A stretch of 36,083 nucleotides of DNA from Bacteroidota bacterium (GCA_026391775.1 JAPLDK010000008.1:1-36083); one strand, 5' to 3'. Positions 26,073 to 35,278 are shown, counted from the first letter of the stretch. Translations and numbers: made by a program. Notes: generated by a model not told the origin, from the sequence alone.

Positions 26073-29000
26073 CCACAACCCAATTGAATAAAGAAATCCG
26101 AAAAGTGATCATCCTTGGGTCCGGCGCCTTGAAAATCGGGGAAGCCGGGGAGTTTGACTACTCCGGATCCCAGGCACTGAAGGCGCTGAAAGAGGAAGGG
26201 ATATCTACAGTCCTCGTGAACCCGAATATTGCCACTATCCAGACATCCGAAGAGATAGCCGATAAGGTTTACTTCCTGCCCGTAACTCCGGAATTCGTTG
26301 AAAGGGTTATCGAAAAAGAAAAACCCGACGGGATACTTCTTTCTTTTGGCGGGCAAACCGCCCTGAATTGCGGGGTTAAACTCTTCCTGACCGGCGTACT
26401 TGAAAAACATAATGTAAGGGTTCTTGGGACTCCTGTTCAGACTATAATCGATACCGAAGACCGTGAAAGGTTTGTTGACAAGCTCCTTGAGATAGGTGTA
26501 AAAACACCCGCCAGTTTTGCTGTGGGATCAACGGAGGCCGCCCTGGATGCAGCTTCCAAAATAGGTTTTCCGATTATTATACGTGCAGCATTTACCCTCG
26601 GCGGACAGGGCAGTGGTTTCTGCGGAAATGAAGAAGAACTGAAAACCGACGCAGCCAAAGCATTTTCCTATTCTTCCCAGATCCTCGTGGAGGAATCCCT
26701 GAAAGGCTGGAAGGAGATCGAATACGAAGTGGTACGTGACCGCTACGACAACTGCATCACGGTTTGCAATATGGAGAACTTTGATCCCCTCGGCATCCAT
26801 ACCGGGGAAAGTATCGTAGTTGCTCCTTCGCAAACACTCACCAATGCAGAATATTATAAACTCCGGGACCTTTCCATTAAAGTGATCAGGCATCTCGGCA
26901 TCATAGGTGAATGTAACATACAATATGCACTCAACCCCGATTCGGAGGAATACCGGGTGATAGAGGTCAATGCCCGCCTGTCGAGGTCATCGGCCCTTGC
27001 ATCAAAGGCAACCGGCTACCCACTTGCATTCGTGGCGGCAAAACTGGCCCTGGGATATGGACTTCATGAACTGAAAAATTCGGTCACCAAAGTTACCAGC
27101 GCCTTTTTTGAACCGGCCCTCGATTATATCGTGGTGAAGATACCGCGCTGGGACTTAGGCAAGTTCAGCGGGGTTTCCAAACAGATAGGTTCCAGCATGA
27201 AAAGCGTGGGCGAGATCATGGCGATAGGTCGCACCTTTGAAGAGGCCATTCAGAAAGGCCTGCGGATGATAGGGCAGGGGATGCACGGCTTTGTGGGTAA
27301 CAAGGACCTGGAAGTCGAGGCTATTGAGACCGAACTCACCGAACCTACCGATATGAGGATCTTTGTGATCGCCCAGGCCCTTGAGGCAGGGTTCACTGTG
27401 GACAGAATTTGGGAGCTTACCCGCATCGACCGCTGGTTCCTGTATAAACTCCAGAATATCTTCCGCCTGAGCCACAGCCTTTCAAAGATTGAAACACTCA
27501 ATGAACTTCCCGATGATATTCTGAAAGAGGCCAAACGCTTTGGTTTTTCCGATTTCCAGATTGCCAGGCTGATTTTAAAACATGATAAGACCGAGGTGGG
27601 CAAAGACATGCTCATAGTGAGGGAACGCCGCATCAGCCGGGGCATTCTGCCGGTTGTAAAACAAATCGACACCCTTGCTGCCGAATACCCTGCCGTGACC
27701 AATTATCTTTACATGACATATGGAGGGACGGAACACGATATAGATTATGCAGCCGATGCCTCTTCATTACAGAGATCTGTGATTGTACTGGGGTCCGGGG
27801 CTTACCGCATAGGGAGTTCGGTGGAGTTTGACTGGTGCAGCGTGAACGCCCTCACCACCGTGCAAAAGGCAGGATACCGCTCGGTCATGATCAATTACAA
27901 TCCCGAGACGGTAAGCACCGATTATGACCTCTGCGACCGCCTGTATTTTGACGAGCTTTCTTTTGAACGGGTGATGGACATCATCACTCTGGAAAATCCG
28001 GCCGGGGTGATCATTTCCATGGGCGGACAAATCCCTAACAACCTTGCATTGAGGCTGCATGCCCAGGGGGTTCATGTGCTCGGCACTTCCCCGGTCGACA
28101 TCGACAGGGCCGAAGACAGGCATAAATTCTCCTCACTGCTCGATACCCTCGATATAGACCAGCCCCGCTGGCAGGAACTCACCAGCCTCGACGGCATATT
28201 CCAGTTTGCCGAAAAGGTAGGATTCCCCGTGCTGGTAAGACCTTCATATGTATTATCCGGAGCCGCGATGAACGTGGTCTCAAATATTAACGAGCTTGAA
28301 TACTTCCTTAAACTGGCTGCAAAAGTATCGAAGGAGCATCCCGTGGTGGTTTCCGAATTCATACAGGAAGCAAAGGAGATCGAGATCGACGCGATTGCCC
28401 GTAAGGGTGAGATCGTTGTTTATGCCATTTCCGAGCATGTTGAGTTTGCAGGAGTTCATTCCGGCGATGCAACCATCGTCTTCCCGCCCCAGAAACTGTA
28501 TATAGAAACCGTTAGAAGGATCAAAAGGATCAGCCGCGATATTGCAGGCTCCCTCAATATCACCGGGCCTTTCAACATACAGTTCCTGGCCAAGAACAAC
28601 GACATCAAAGTCATTGAATGCAACCTCCGCGCATCCCGCTCTTTTCCCTTTGTTTCCAAGGTCCTTAAGACCAACCTTATCGAAATCGGCACCCAGGTCA
28701 TGCTGGGCCTTTCCTTCGAAAAACCGGACAAATCCCTGTTCGACCTCGACTACATAGGCGTTAAGGCGCCCCAATTCTCATTTTCCAGGTTAAGCAAGGC
28801 CGATCCCGTACTGGGAGTCGATATGGCATCAACCGGAGAAGTTGGCTGCATTGGCGATACCTTTTACGAAGCCATTCTGAAGGCAATGCTTTCGGTAGGG
28901 TACCGGATACCCGGGAAAAATATCATGCTTTCGACCGGCCCAGCCAAGGCAAAAACAACCCTGCTCGAGGGATGCCGTAAACTTGCTGAACTCGGTTACA

Positions 29001-29314
29001 ACCTTTATGCCACTCCGGGAACCTCCGAATTCCTGAAATCCTTTGACATACAGTCTACAGTTCTGCACTGGCCCGATGAAAACCTTCAGCCAAACATCCT
29101 CGATTACCTGAAGGAAAGAAAGATTGACCTGGTGATCAACATACCAAAAAATCTTTCACGAACCGAGCTGAACAACGACTACCTCATCCGCCGCACCTCG
29201 GTTGACTTCAATATCCCCCTTATCACCAATGCCAACCTGGCCAATGCCTTCATCATGGCATTCTGCCTGCTGAAACCGGAGGATATAGAGATCAAGAGCT
29301 GGGACGAATACTAA
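26069..29314 (+). CDS. carB: Carbamoyl-phosphate synthase large subunit, eukaryote-like
   Basis: Makes carbamoyl phosphate from bicarbonate, two ATP and ammonia channelled from CarA. At 1081 residues it is full length (bacterial average about 1073). It has two homologous ATP-grasp halves (about 1-400 and 560-940), an oligomerisation region between them, and a C-terminal MGS-like allosteric domain (about 945-1081, [12 protein letters not shown]). Diagnostic blocks are [20 protein letters not shown] in the first half and [20 protein letters not shown] in the second. [16 protein letters not shown] and [20 protein letters not shown] are in the first ATP-grasp. These resemble the animal/fungal CAD or CPS sequences more than E. 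coli CarB (GQACEFDYSG, GQGIEFDYC). It overlaps carA by 4 bp (ATGA) and shares its stop bases with the convergent sulfatase. Confidence 0.97.
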   Translation: MTTTQLNKEIRKVIILGSGALKIGEAGEFDYSGSQALKALKEEGISTVLVNPNIATIQTSEEIADKVYFLPVTPEFVERVIEKEKPDGILLSFGGQTALNCGVKLFLTGVLEKHNVRVLGTPVQTIIDTEDRERFVDKLLEIGVKTPASFAVGSTEAALDAASKIGFPIIIRAAFTLGGQGSGFCGNEEELKTDAAKAFSYSSQILVEESLKGWKEIEYEVVRDRYDNCITVCNMENFDPLGIHTGESIVVAPSQTLTNAEYYKLRDLSIKVIRHLGIIGECNIQYALNPDSEEYRVIEVNARLSRSSALASKATGYPLAFVAAKLALGYGLHELKNSVTKVTSAFFEPALDYIVVKIPRWDLGKFSGVSKQIGSSMKSVGEIMAIGRTFEEAIQKGLRMIGQGMHGFVGNKDLEVEAIETELTEPTDMRIFVIAQALEAGFTVDRIWELTRIDRWFLYKLQNIFRLSHSLSKIETLNELPDDILKEAKRFGFSDFQIARLILKHDKTEVGKDMLIVRERRISRGILPVVKQIDTLAAEYPAVTNYLYMTYGGTEHDIDYAADASSLQRSVIVLGSGAYRIGSSVEFDWCSVNALTTVQKAGYRSVMINYNPETVSTDYDLCDRLYFDELSFERVMDIITLENPAGVIISMGGQIPNNLALRLHAQGVHVLGTSPVDIDRAEDRHKFSSLLDTLDIDQPRWQELTSLDGIFQFAEKVGFPVLVRPSYVLSGAAMNVVSNINELEYFLKLAAKVSKEHPVVVSEFIQEAKEIEIDAIARKGEIVVYAISEHVEFAGVHSGDATIVFPPQKLYIETVRRIKRISRDIAGSLNITGPFNIQFLAKNNDIKVIECNLRASRSFPFVSKVLKTNLIEIGTQVMLGLSFEKPDKSLFDLDYIGVKAPQFSFSRLSKADPVLGVDMASTGEVGCIGDTFYEAILKAMLSVGYRIPGKNIMLSTGPAKAKTTLLEGCRKLAELGYNLYATPGTSEFLKSFDIQSTVLHWPDENLQPNILDYLKERKIDLVINIPKNLSRTELNNDYLIRRTSVDFNIPLITNANLANAFIMAFCLLKPEDIEIKSWDEY

Positions 29315-30795
29315 TTATGAAGAAAGTTCCATTCAGGCTTGGTTGAAGGGGTCCGTTTGCGGGAATACTCCTTCATTTTCTGAATGATCTCGGGGTGCTG
29401 GCCCGCCACATTAAATTTTTCGCAGGGATCAACCGAAAGATCATACAACTCAAATCTCCTCATGGGTTCTTTGATCATGTCTTTTCGAACAACCTTCCAC
29501 TTTCCGGCCCTGATGGCCTGGTTCCCCCCCGTACTGGTATATTCCCAGTACAGGAATTCGTGCTGAGGCGGGTTTTTGCTGCCGTTTAATGCCGGGACAA
29601 TGGAAATTCCGTCTATGTTTTTCGGAGCCTCAAGTTGTGCCAGCTGGGCAAGCGTTGGCATAATATCCCAGGCTGCGTAAGGGATTGAGCATACCTGTAA
29701 GGCCTTGATCTTTCCCGGCCACCAGGCAATACAGGGAACCCTGATCCCACCCTCATACAGGTTTCCTTTTCCCCCTTTCAATGGCCCGTTGCTGTTGAAA
29801 AATGCAGGATCTACTCCTCCAAGGCTGAAGGTGGCGCCGTTATCACTCGTAAAGATCACGCAGGTATTCGAGTCCAGGTGATTCTCGGAAAGGGCTTGTA
29901 AAATCTTACCCGTTGCATCGTCAAGCGCGCTAACCATGGCGGCATAGGTCGCATGCGGGTAAAACACCGGCAAGTATCCCAGCTGACCCCGGTAGGGTGG
30001 GTCGTTCATAAGATCATTGTATTCCTTCAGGTAGCTGTCGGGCACCTGCAATGCCAGGTGTGGCAGGGTGTAAGCCATCAGTAAAAAGAAAGACGAATCC
30101 TTATGGGTTTTAATGAAATGCAGGACTTCATCTGTGAAAAGTTCCTCCGCATAGGAGGTACCCTGGTATTTTTTATAGTTTGCCGGATCCTTTGGATTCC
30201 CGGTTAATTTTTGTTGAGGAGAGAATTCGGGGTTTCCGGTAAGGAACTTTTCATTGTTGTACCAAAGGTAGGCCGGGTAATGGTTATGGGCATGGCGCTG
30301 GCAAAGATATCCGAAGAAAAAATCAAATCCCTGGTTGTTTGGAAGCCCTGTGGAACCTGGTCCTCCCAACCCCCATTTGCCGATACATGCTGTCTTATAA
30401 CCTGCCTTTTTAAACATCCGGGCAATGGTAAATGTATTCGGTTCAAGCGGCGCCTGCCCGAGGTAGTCATCCCAGTTACCGATTTCGAGATTGTCGCGGA
30501 TCTGGGCATGTCCGGTATGCATGCCGGTCATGAGGCAGCAGCGCGATGGAGCGCAGACCGTGCTCCCCGCATAAAAATCGGTAAACCGGATACCTTGGGC
30601 AGCCAGTTTGTCAATATTGGGCGTGCGGATGATCTTCTGCCCGTAACAGCCCGTTTCCCCGTAACCAAGGTCATCGGCCAGGATGATGATGAAATTTGGA
30701 CGTTTATTTGTTTTTTTATGTGTCTGGCTGATGGCATTTTCGGTGAAAGCCATACTTATCACAAATAAGGCAAGGCCGGTCACAGATGTTCGCAT
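29311..30795 (-). CDS. Arylsulfatase (formylglycine-dependent, S1 family)
   Basis: A 494-residue exported sulfatase that removes sulfate esters, presumably from sulfated glycans or small aryl sulfates. The signal peptide is [20 protein letters not shown], with cleavage near AISQ. Metal-binding aspartates D41 and D42 lie in [13 protein letters not shown]. The modified cysteine is C81 in [11 protein letters not shown], the CxPSR signature converted to formylglycine by a separate maturase. [22 protein letters not shown] and [15 protein letters not shown] follow, as in the family. No maturation enzyme is encoded in the window. The stop codon shares bases with carB (CTAA), so the two genes converge with no gap. 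Its direction differs from the fucosidase/mannosidase genes, but the theme is shared. Confidence 0.95.
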   Translation of the reverse strand: MRTSVTGLALFVISMAFTENAISQTHKKTNKRPNFIIILADDLGYGETGCYGQKIIRTPNIDKLAAQGIRFTDFYAGSTVCAPSRCCLMTGMHTGHAQIRDNLEIGNWDDYLGQAPLEPNTFTIARMFKKAGYKTACIGKWGLGGPGSTGLPNNQGFDFFFGYLCQRHAHNHYPAYLWYNNEKFLTGNPEFSPQQKLTGNPKDPANYKKYQGTSYAEELFTDEVLHFIKTHKDSSFFLLMAYTLPHLALQVPDSYLKEYNDLMNDPPYRGQLGYLPVFYPHATYAAMVSALDDATGKILQALSENHLDSNTCVIFTSDNGATFSLGGVDPAFFNSNGPLKGGKGNLYEGGIRVPCIAWWPGKIKALQVCSIPYAAWDIMPTLAQLAQLEAPKNIDGISIVPALNGSKNPPQHEFLYWEYTSTGGNQAIRAGKWKVVRKDMIKEPMRRFELYDLSVDPCEKFNVAGQHPEIIQKMKEYSRKRTPSTKPEWNFLHN

Positions 30796-30842
30796 AGGTA
30801 AGCCTGAGGTTAAGGGATTGCTAAAATACCTAATTTTGCAGC

Positions 30843-31457
30843 ATGAAGATGAAGACCATTCAAAAACTGTTCCTTCCGGTTTTTCTGCTGCTGCTGATCA
30901 CATCATGCGATGTTACAAAACAGACTAAAACCGCCATCAATCTGGCGAATTGCGAGTTCCGCCTCGTTTCGGCCGAGAACATCAATATTGCAGGAATACC
31001 GGTGGATGCGTATACTTCGGTGAAAGACCTGGGAGTTACCGATTTTGCCATGTTCATGGGGGCGCTGGCTCAGCCTGAACTGCCCTTATCCCTGCTCCTG
31101 AATATCGAAGTGAAGAATCCCAACCCCGCACCTGCAGGCATTAACAGTCTCGATTACATCATTTTTATTGATGACATCCAGATGCTGCAAGGCTCTTACA
31201 TGAAACCCATCACAGTACCCGCAAACTCATCCGCAGTCATCCCTGTACAAATAGATACAGACCTTAAGCAGGCGCTGAAAGGAAAAACCATGGACGCGAT
31301 CCTGAATTTTGGTTTTAACCTGGCCGGAGTGAGTCATGTGCCTACCCGTTTTAAAGTCAAGCTCAAACCGAGCATCCTGGTTGGCGGCACAAGCCTTGCG
31401 TATCCCGGATATATCACGGTGAAAACCGAATTCGTCAATGGAACGGTATCCCGGTAA
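30843..31457 (+). CDS. LEA type 2 (WHy-domain-like) lipoprotein
   Basis: A 204-residue probable lipoprotein. The signal peptide MKMKTIQKLFLPVFLLLLIT ends in a lipobox-like LITSC with C22 as lipid-attachment residue. The rest is a single beta-sandwich resembling water-stress/hypersensitive (LEA_2) domains: PLSLLLNIEVKNPNPAPAG, LDYIIFIDDIQMLQGS, ITVPANSSAVIPVQID, then a C-terminal strand YPGYITVKTEF. Proteins of this type are common in Bacteroidota; their job is not known. An alternative start two codons in (30849) is equally possible. The gene is divergent from the sulfatase with 47 bp between. The downstream 380 bp contain no intact gene, only remains described separately. Confidence 0.85.
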   Translation: MKMKTIQKLFLPVFLLLLITSCDVTKQTKTAINLANCEFRLVSAENINIAGIPVDAYTSVKDLGVTDFAMFMGALAQPELPLSLLLNIEVKNPNPAPAGINSLDYIIFIDDIQMLQGSYMKPITVPANSSAVIPVQIDTDLKQALKGKTMDAILNFGFNLAGVSHVPTRFKVKLKPSILVGGTSLAYPGYITVKTEFVNGTVSR

Positions 31458-31480
31458 TTCTCTGGGAAGGGATAAGAATT

Positions 31481-31838
31481 TTACCTGATAATTTTATACC
31501 ATACCAGGTCCCACACTTCATTGAATTGCTTGTATCCCTCACTAGCAGGCGTATCAGGCCAATACTATCCGCAGTATAATAAGTGGTATCGGCAGTAAAA
31601 AGTACAGGTCCGGATGTTCGTGGATAAGTGACAACAGGATTTCTCATCATACATGAGCCCTCGATAACGTCAGTATATGCACCATAAGATGATCCATGGA
31701 CATTGTGTATATATTTGATGGCAATGTATACCCAGCGGCTATTGTTGTTGAGCCCCGTATAGATATCATGATATCCGCTACAATAGAAACTATCAGTCCC
31801 GTTGTAATGCGGGATGCAAGCAGTTTTTTCATATGTCT
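31481..31838 (-). pseudogene. Frameshifted gene remnant, unknown family
   Basis: Two protein-like segments lie in different frames. From about 31838 down to 31570 one frame reads ACIPHYNGTDSFYCSGYHD, then NNNSRWVYIAIKYIHNVHG and RNPVVTYPRTSGPVLF. The last 84 bp (31564-31481) are open in another frame, giving YWPDTPASEGYKQFNE then VWDLVWYKIIR and a stop. One missing T near 31562 (ATTGG for ATTTGG) would join them. One missing A in the A-run at 31823-31828 would bring ATG at 31832 into the same frame. The result would be about 115 residues (MKKTACIPHYN to WYKIIR). I do not recognise the family. It follows the T9SS type-A gene directly. It could also be a sequencing homopolymer error pair. This covers the otherwise empty 31458-31838. 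Confidence 0.4.
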
Positions 31839-33878
31839 CTAATAAACCATTAGTCGCTTGTGAATGATATGTCCATCACTGTTGAATTTCAGGATATAAA
31901 GTCCTGATGTTAAAGAGGAAATGTCAAGAACAGTTTGCCGGTTAAAATTGACTTCCCTGATTTTTTCTCCCCGGATAGTGTAAATGTTAAGTGTGGTCAG
32001 GATTTGTGAAGGATCCGACAGGCTTATTGTCACACTGCTGCTGGCCGGGTTCGGAAAAATATTAATAGAAGATTCTTGTTCATCATCCCCTATACCCTGT
32101 CCGTAAAGATGCAGCCATACGTTCCTGCTGCTCAGCTGCCCGCAAGGGTTCGAGATCACGCAATGGTAAGGCCCCAGTGCATCCTCTTCATCAACTGGAT
32201 CGATCACGAATATGCTGTCGGTCGACACAAGGACGGACATGTTTTTATAAAACCATTGATAAATTAAAGGCGGTGAACCGGCTGCGTTAATCGTAAAGAT
32301 TGCCCTGCTGTGTACCCCGACCCATTGACCTTCGGGTTCAACAGTTACCGAAGGGGCATGCAAAATGGTTAATCCTGCAGTATGACTGTAACACGTATAT
32401 TTTGGATTCATCAGCCTGCAGCGGATCAGGCTGTTTTTATCCATACCGCCTGATTTCAAAAGCCGCAGGGTATCAGTGCGGGTTCCGGTAAAAATGGCCC
32501 CATCGCTGAGATTTTCCCAGTTTTCATTTGCTTCCATTTGCCATTGAATGCTAATGGAATCGCCGGTGGAATTAATACTGAATAAGGCAGAATCGCCTTT
32601 ACACACATCCTGGGTGGATGGCTGCAGCGTGATATATATGGCTTCGGGGTCGCATCCGGGCTGAAAGCAACCGTAACGGTCGGTTTTAAGTATCCAGGGA
32701 TCCTGGTCGTACGAATCGGAATAACTGAAATAGCCTGCCATAAGCAATCCGCCGTCGGATGTCGGCAATACAGAAAAGATTTCCTGCCTGCCGTTTAAAT
32801 GATGACCCTCAAGGACCTTCGCTGATGTGACATATTCCCTGTAAAAGAGTTCCCGGGCGCCGGTCGTGCAATTGAAAACACAGCCGAGGTTTGAACCCTG
32901 TGATCCGCAAACAATTAAAGTGCTATCCAATAATTGTGTGGATCCCCACATGTTTAAATCCTGGTTTTCGGGACCGATAATCGCGTCGCTAATAAGGATA
33001 TTGTTGGTTGTGAGTTTCATCAACTCAAATTTTTTATACTGGGGATTCTGGATTTCTGCAGTTGTTGCCAGTGCAAGAATGAAAGTATCTTTAGTGACAG
33101 ATATGAATACCTGGTTCGTTCCGTTATAAGGTCTGGTCCCAATTTCCCGCCACCATTTGAAATTTCCGGCGCTGTCGGCTTTCATTATTACGCCAGATCC
33201 TACAGTTGCACTTTGTGCATCATAGGTATAATAGCCAACAAGGATCCCGTTATCGGGCAGGGAGGCAGCCGAATTTATTTCCGTTATGGCATGGATGGAA
33301 TTTTCGCCTACTACTTTTGCCCATAATACATTACACAGGCTATCGGTGCGTATAATAATTCCCGGATATCCTACCTGACCCAAAATAGCAAATCCCTTGT
33401 CGGAAGTCTGGGTAAACGTTGTTACAAATGCCTGCCCTTCATACACACCTTGTTTATAGATCGTTTTGGTCCAGATACTGTCTCCATCTGGGTTTAGCTT
33501 CATTAACACAGTTGAATAATTGAACTGACTTGTGAAATGCTGGCAAAGGATGATAAAATTACCATCCCCGGTATTAAGTAAGGCTTTCGATTGGGGGCAT
33601 GAATACCAATTCAACGTATCGCCATATATTTTTTTACGCAGAATGGTCCCGTCGTAGCTTAGTTTAAGAACGACAAGCCTTGTATCATTGCTGTATGACT
33701 TGTTCCAGGTATGGCTGGTTCCTGCAACCAGGTACCCGTCATTGGTTTCGGCCAATTGTGAAGCGAATTCATAATCGAGGGAATCCCTGAAAATGATCTT
33801 TTTATTGAATACAGGGGTTTGCGCTACCGATGACAGAGTTATCAGGGCCGAGAACAATAGAATAATAATTGATTTCAT
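31839..33878 (-). CDS. Secreted repeat protein with Ig-like and T9SS type-A sorting domains
   Basis: A 679-residue exported protein. The signal peptide is MKSIIILLFSALITLSSVAQ. Residues about 22-405 form an irregular beta-propeller-like region built from recurring blocks such as ETNDGYLVAGTSHTW, NTGDGNFIILCQHF, QTSDKGFAILGQVG and TSDGGLLMAGYFSYSD. Two Ig-like units follow (about 415-590, the second with PPLIYQWFYKN and GPYHCVISNPCG). The final 75 residues are the type-A CTD: NIFPNPASSSVTISL, LNIYTIRGEKIREVNF, then SSLTSGLYILKF and KRLMVY. It is sent through T9SS to the cell surface or medium; function is unknown. It lies just after an antitoxin-like remnant on the same strand. Confidence 0.92.
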   Translation of the reverse strand: MKSIIILLFSALITLSSVAQTPVFNKKIIFRDSLDYEFASQLAETNDGYLVAGTSHTWNKSYSNDTRLVVLKLSYDGTILRKKIYGDTLNWYSCPQSKALLNTGDGNFIILCQHFTSQFNYSTVLMKLNPDGDSIWTKTIYKQGVYEGQAFVTTFTQTSDKGFAILGQVGYPGIIIRTDSLCNVLWAKVVGENSIHAITEINSAASLPDNGILVGYYTYDAQSATVGSGVIMKADSAGNFKWWREIGTRPYNGTNQVFISVTKDTFILALATTAEIQNPQYKKFELMKLTTNNILISDAIIGPENQDLNMWGSTQLLDSTLIVCGSQGSNLGCVFNCTTGARELFYREYVTSAKVLEGHHLNGRQEIFSVLPTSDGGLLMAGYFSYSDSYDQDPWILKTDRYGCFQPGCDPEAIYITLQPSTQDVCKGDSALFSINSTGDSISIQWQMEANENWENLSDGAIFTGTRTDTLRLLKSGGMDKNSLIRCRLMNPKYTCYSHTAGLTILHAPSVTVEPEGQWVGVHSRAIFTINAAGSPPLIYQWFYKNMSVLVSTDSIFVIDPVDEEDALGPYHCVISNPCGQLSSRNVWLHLYGQGIGDDEQESSINIFPNPASSSVTISLSDPSQILTTLNIYTIRGEKIREVNFNRQTVLDISSLTSGLYILKFNSDGHIIHKRLMVY

Positions 33879-33893
33879 TTAGATCCTGTAATG

Positions 33894-34091
33894 CTAAGAT
33901 TGTCCAATATATTTTAACCATTTGGCAAGCTTCTTCTTTGCCTGTGATTCAGAAACAACTTGATTCTTCAGAGATTGGTCTAATCCTTTTTCAACCTTAT
34001 CAATAAAGATCAGTTTGTCGATCAATTCATCCAGATTGAAATTGTCAGGAAGCATTTAAATGGTTTTTAAAACACTATCCTTGGTTAACAT
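33894..34091 (-). pseudogene. Antitoxin-like small gene interrupted by an in-frame TAA
   Basis: A 66-codon frame starts at 34091 (MLTKDSVLKTI), meets TAA at codon 12 (34058-34056), and continues in the same frame with ATG at 34055 (MLPDNFNLDELIDKL). It then reads IFIDKVEKGLDQSLK, NQVVSESQAKKKLAKW and a stop at 33894. The pattern LPDNFNLDELIDKLIF...KVEKG...KKKLAKWLK resembles small type II antitoxins common in Bacteroidota, which normally begin T/V-K-x-x-V-L-x-T-I-K. A single A-to-T change (AAA to TAA) would explain the break. Translation could restart at the ATG immediately after the stop, giving 53 residues. No toxin gene follows; the T9SS gene starts 16 bp on. The family assignment is from memory of sequence pattern only. 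Confidence 0.5.
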
Positions 34092-34182
34092 AATAGAGAA
34101 TTATATGAACAAACTTACTGAAAAAGCTGAAGGATTGGAATCAATTTGTTAATGTTCTCGTAATCAGTTTATAGTTATAATG

Positions 34183-34243
34183 GCCAACGTTTTGCTTTAA
34201 AAGCAGAAAAGTCAGAGCCTTTGATAAGCAACTTTGCGTTGGC
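34183..34243. repeat. attC-like imperfect inverted repeat 1
   Basis: Outer arms GCCAACG (34183-34189) and CGTTGGC (34237-34243) pair perfectly over 7 bp. Inner arms TTGCTT (34192-34197) and AAGCAA (34226-34231) pair over 6 bp. The spacers between outer and inner arms are unequal (2 and 5 nt), and a 28-nt loop remains. Two-box arms with an asymmetric spacer are the geometry of integron attC sites, but the boxes do not match RYYYAAC/GTTRRRY exactly. It lies 29 bp after the methyltransferase stop, on the side where an attC would follow a cassette gene. The rest of 33879-34272, apart from the antitoxin remnant, holds nothing recognisable. Confidence 0.4.
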
Positions 34244-34272
34244 ATTGTTATGGTTGACGGCATTCTGCCTGG

Positions 34273-34986
34273 TTATTTTTTTTCTACTATTAATGTTAAG
34301 GTTTTTTCTTCATCAATTATTTCTTTTATTTTAAAGCCTGTCAACTTTAAAAATAGAGAAATTTCATCCTTCGTAAAAGCTCTCAATGTTGTTATATCAT
34401 CATACTCATATAATTCGTTATTTTGTTCAATAATATATTTAGCATACCAATCATAAGTCCAACCTGTTGAAAGATTTTTTTTCAATTTACTTATCCTTTT
34501 AATTTTTTTGTTATCGTGTTCAATGGTTTGTTCAAAATCATTGAAATTGTCAAATATTCCATTTGCTTCAAAAACACCAAATACAAGCAATCCTTTAGCT
34601 TTAAGAGATTTATATATACCAGTTAAAGTGTCCATAATTCCCTGATTCTCTATTATGTAAGCAATGGAACGTCCGGTTATAAGAACCGAATCAAATTGCT
34701 GGTTAAAAGATAAGTGACGCATATCACCTTGAATAAACTTATCTGACTTTATCTCAGCACGGGCTATATCTAACATTTCATTAAATAAATCCAATCCAAG
34801 ATAATCGTATCCATTGATTAGAAACCGACGTGCAAGCATACCGGAACCACAGCCAATCTCTAAAATTTTATGGCTGTTAGTACTTTTTAACAATGAATCA
34901 TAAAAAATAAATTCCTTTTCATAATTAAAGACATGTTGATACATCTCATGATAAATATTCGCTAAGGTCGAGTATAGTTGAGTCAT
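34273..34986 (-). CDS. Class I SAM-dependent methyltransferase, accessory
   Basis: A 237-residue soluble methyltransferase. Motif I is ILEIGCGSGMLARRF (about 41-55), the acidic residue binding the ribose is in YLGLDLFNEMLDIA, and the third motif is FIQGDMRHLSF. Later strands are FDSVLITGRSIAYI and GLLVFGVFEA. The C-terminus (residues about 140-237) has the mixed sheet usual in small-molecule or protein methyltransferases. The substrate cannot be inferred. Base composition is clearly AT-richer than the core genes in 1-33 kb. The gene sits alone between two attC-like inverted repeats, which suggests a mobile cassette. Confidence 0.82.
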   Translation of the reverse strand: MTQLYSTLANIYHEMYQHVFNYEKEFIFYDSLLKSTNSHKILEIGCGSGMLARRFLINGYDYLGLDLFNEMLDIARAEIKSDKFIQGDMRHLSFNQQFDSVLITGRSIAYIIENQGIMDTLTGIYKSLKAKGLLVFGVFEANGIFDNFNDFEQTIEHDNKKIKRISKLKKNLSTGWTYDWYAKYIIEQNNELYEYDDITTLRAFTKDEISLFLKLTGFKIKEIIDEEKTLTLIVEKK

Positions 34987-35033
34987 TTTTACTTGTTTTT
35001 GAATTTATTCTAAGGCAGCTATTTTCATTATTA

Positions 35034-35115
35034 CGCATAACATTCCGCCGGCAGCCGCAGTGTGGGATTTACTTGTTGTTTCTTTTCTTTTCCACCTTCT
35101 CTGGCCGGTCATGCG
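35034..35115. repeat. attC-like imperfect inverted repeat 2
   Basis: Outer arms CGCATAAC (35034-35041) and GTCATGCG (35108-35115) match at 7 of 8 bases. Inner arms CCGGCAG (35048-35054) and CTGGCCGG (35101-35108) pair with one bulged base. The spacer is 6 nt on one side and none on the other, and the loop is about 46 nt. It lies 47 bp before the methyltransferase start. Together with repeat 1 it encloses one gene of about 0.8 kb. The recognisable part of the neighbouring protein scrap stops at its outer arm. Confidence 0.38.
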
Positions 35116-35275
35116 ATGGATCAATTGACTTAAAATCTTCTGAGCTTAAAATATGTGCGGCGAGTCTTTCGCTTTTTTGTCCCTTGGTCCAGTTTAAAAG
35201 CCTGTTCCAAGTTTCTTCTCCTTCTGTTCTTCTTGGTTTATTTTCTAAAATTGGGCATGTTGGGTGCAGAAAAAA
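35069..35275 (-). pseudogene. N-terminal fragment of a larger accessory protein
   Basis: An open frame without ATG that reads HPTCPILENKPRRTEGEETW, NRLLNWTKGQKSERLAAHIL, SSEDFKSIDPSH, then an unrelated lysine-rich tail (DRPEKVEKKRNNK) and a stop. The part up to SIDPSH matches, as I remember it, the start of accessory proteins in which a conserved SIDPSHPLGGPDG.KD block, possibly a restriction-nuclease-like fold, follows. Here that block is missing. The break falls at the CGCATGAC arm of attC-like repeat 2, and the tail is translated repeat. A CTG stands where the expected ATG before HPT would be. The function of the parent family is uncertain. Codons are AT-rich like the neighbouring genes. 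Confidence 0.5.
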
Positions 35276-35278
35276 TCA

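Noticed and set aside
31450-31485. Possible terminator after the LEA-type lipoprotein gene (GGTAATTCT and AGAATTTTACC arms)
   Set aside because: The arms are imperfect and no T-run follows, so it does not reach the standard of a terminator.
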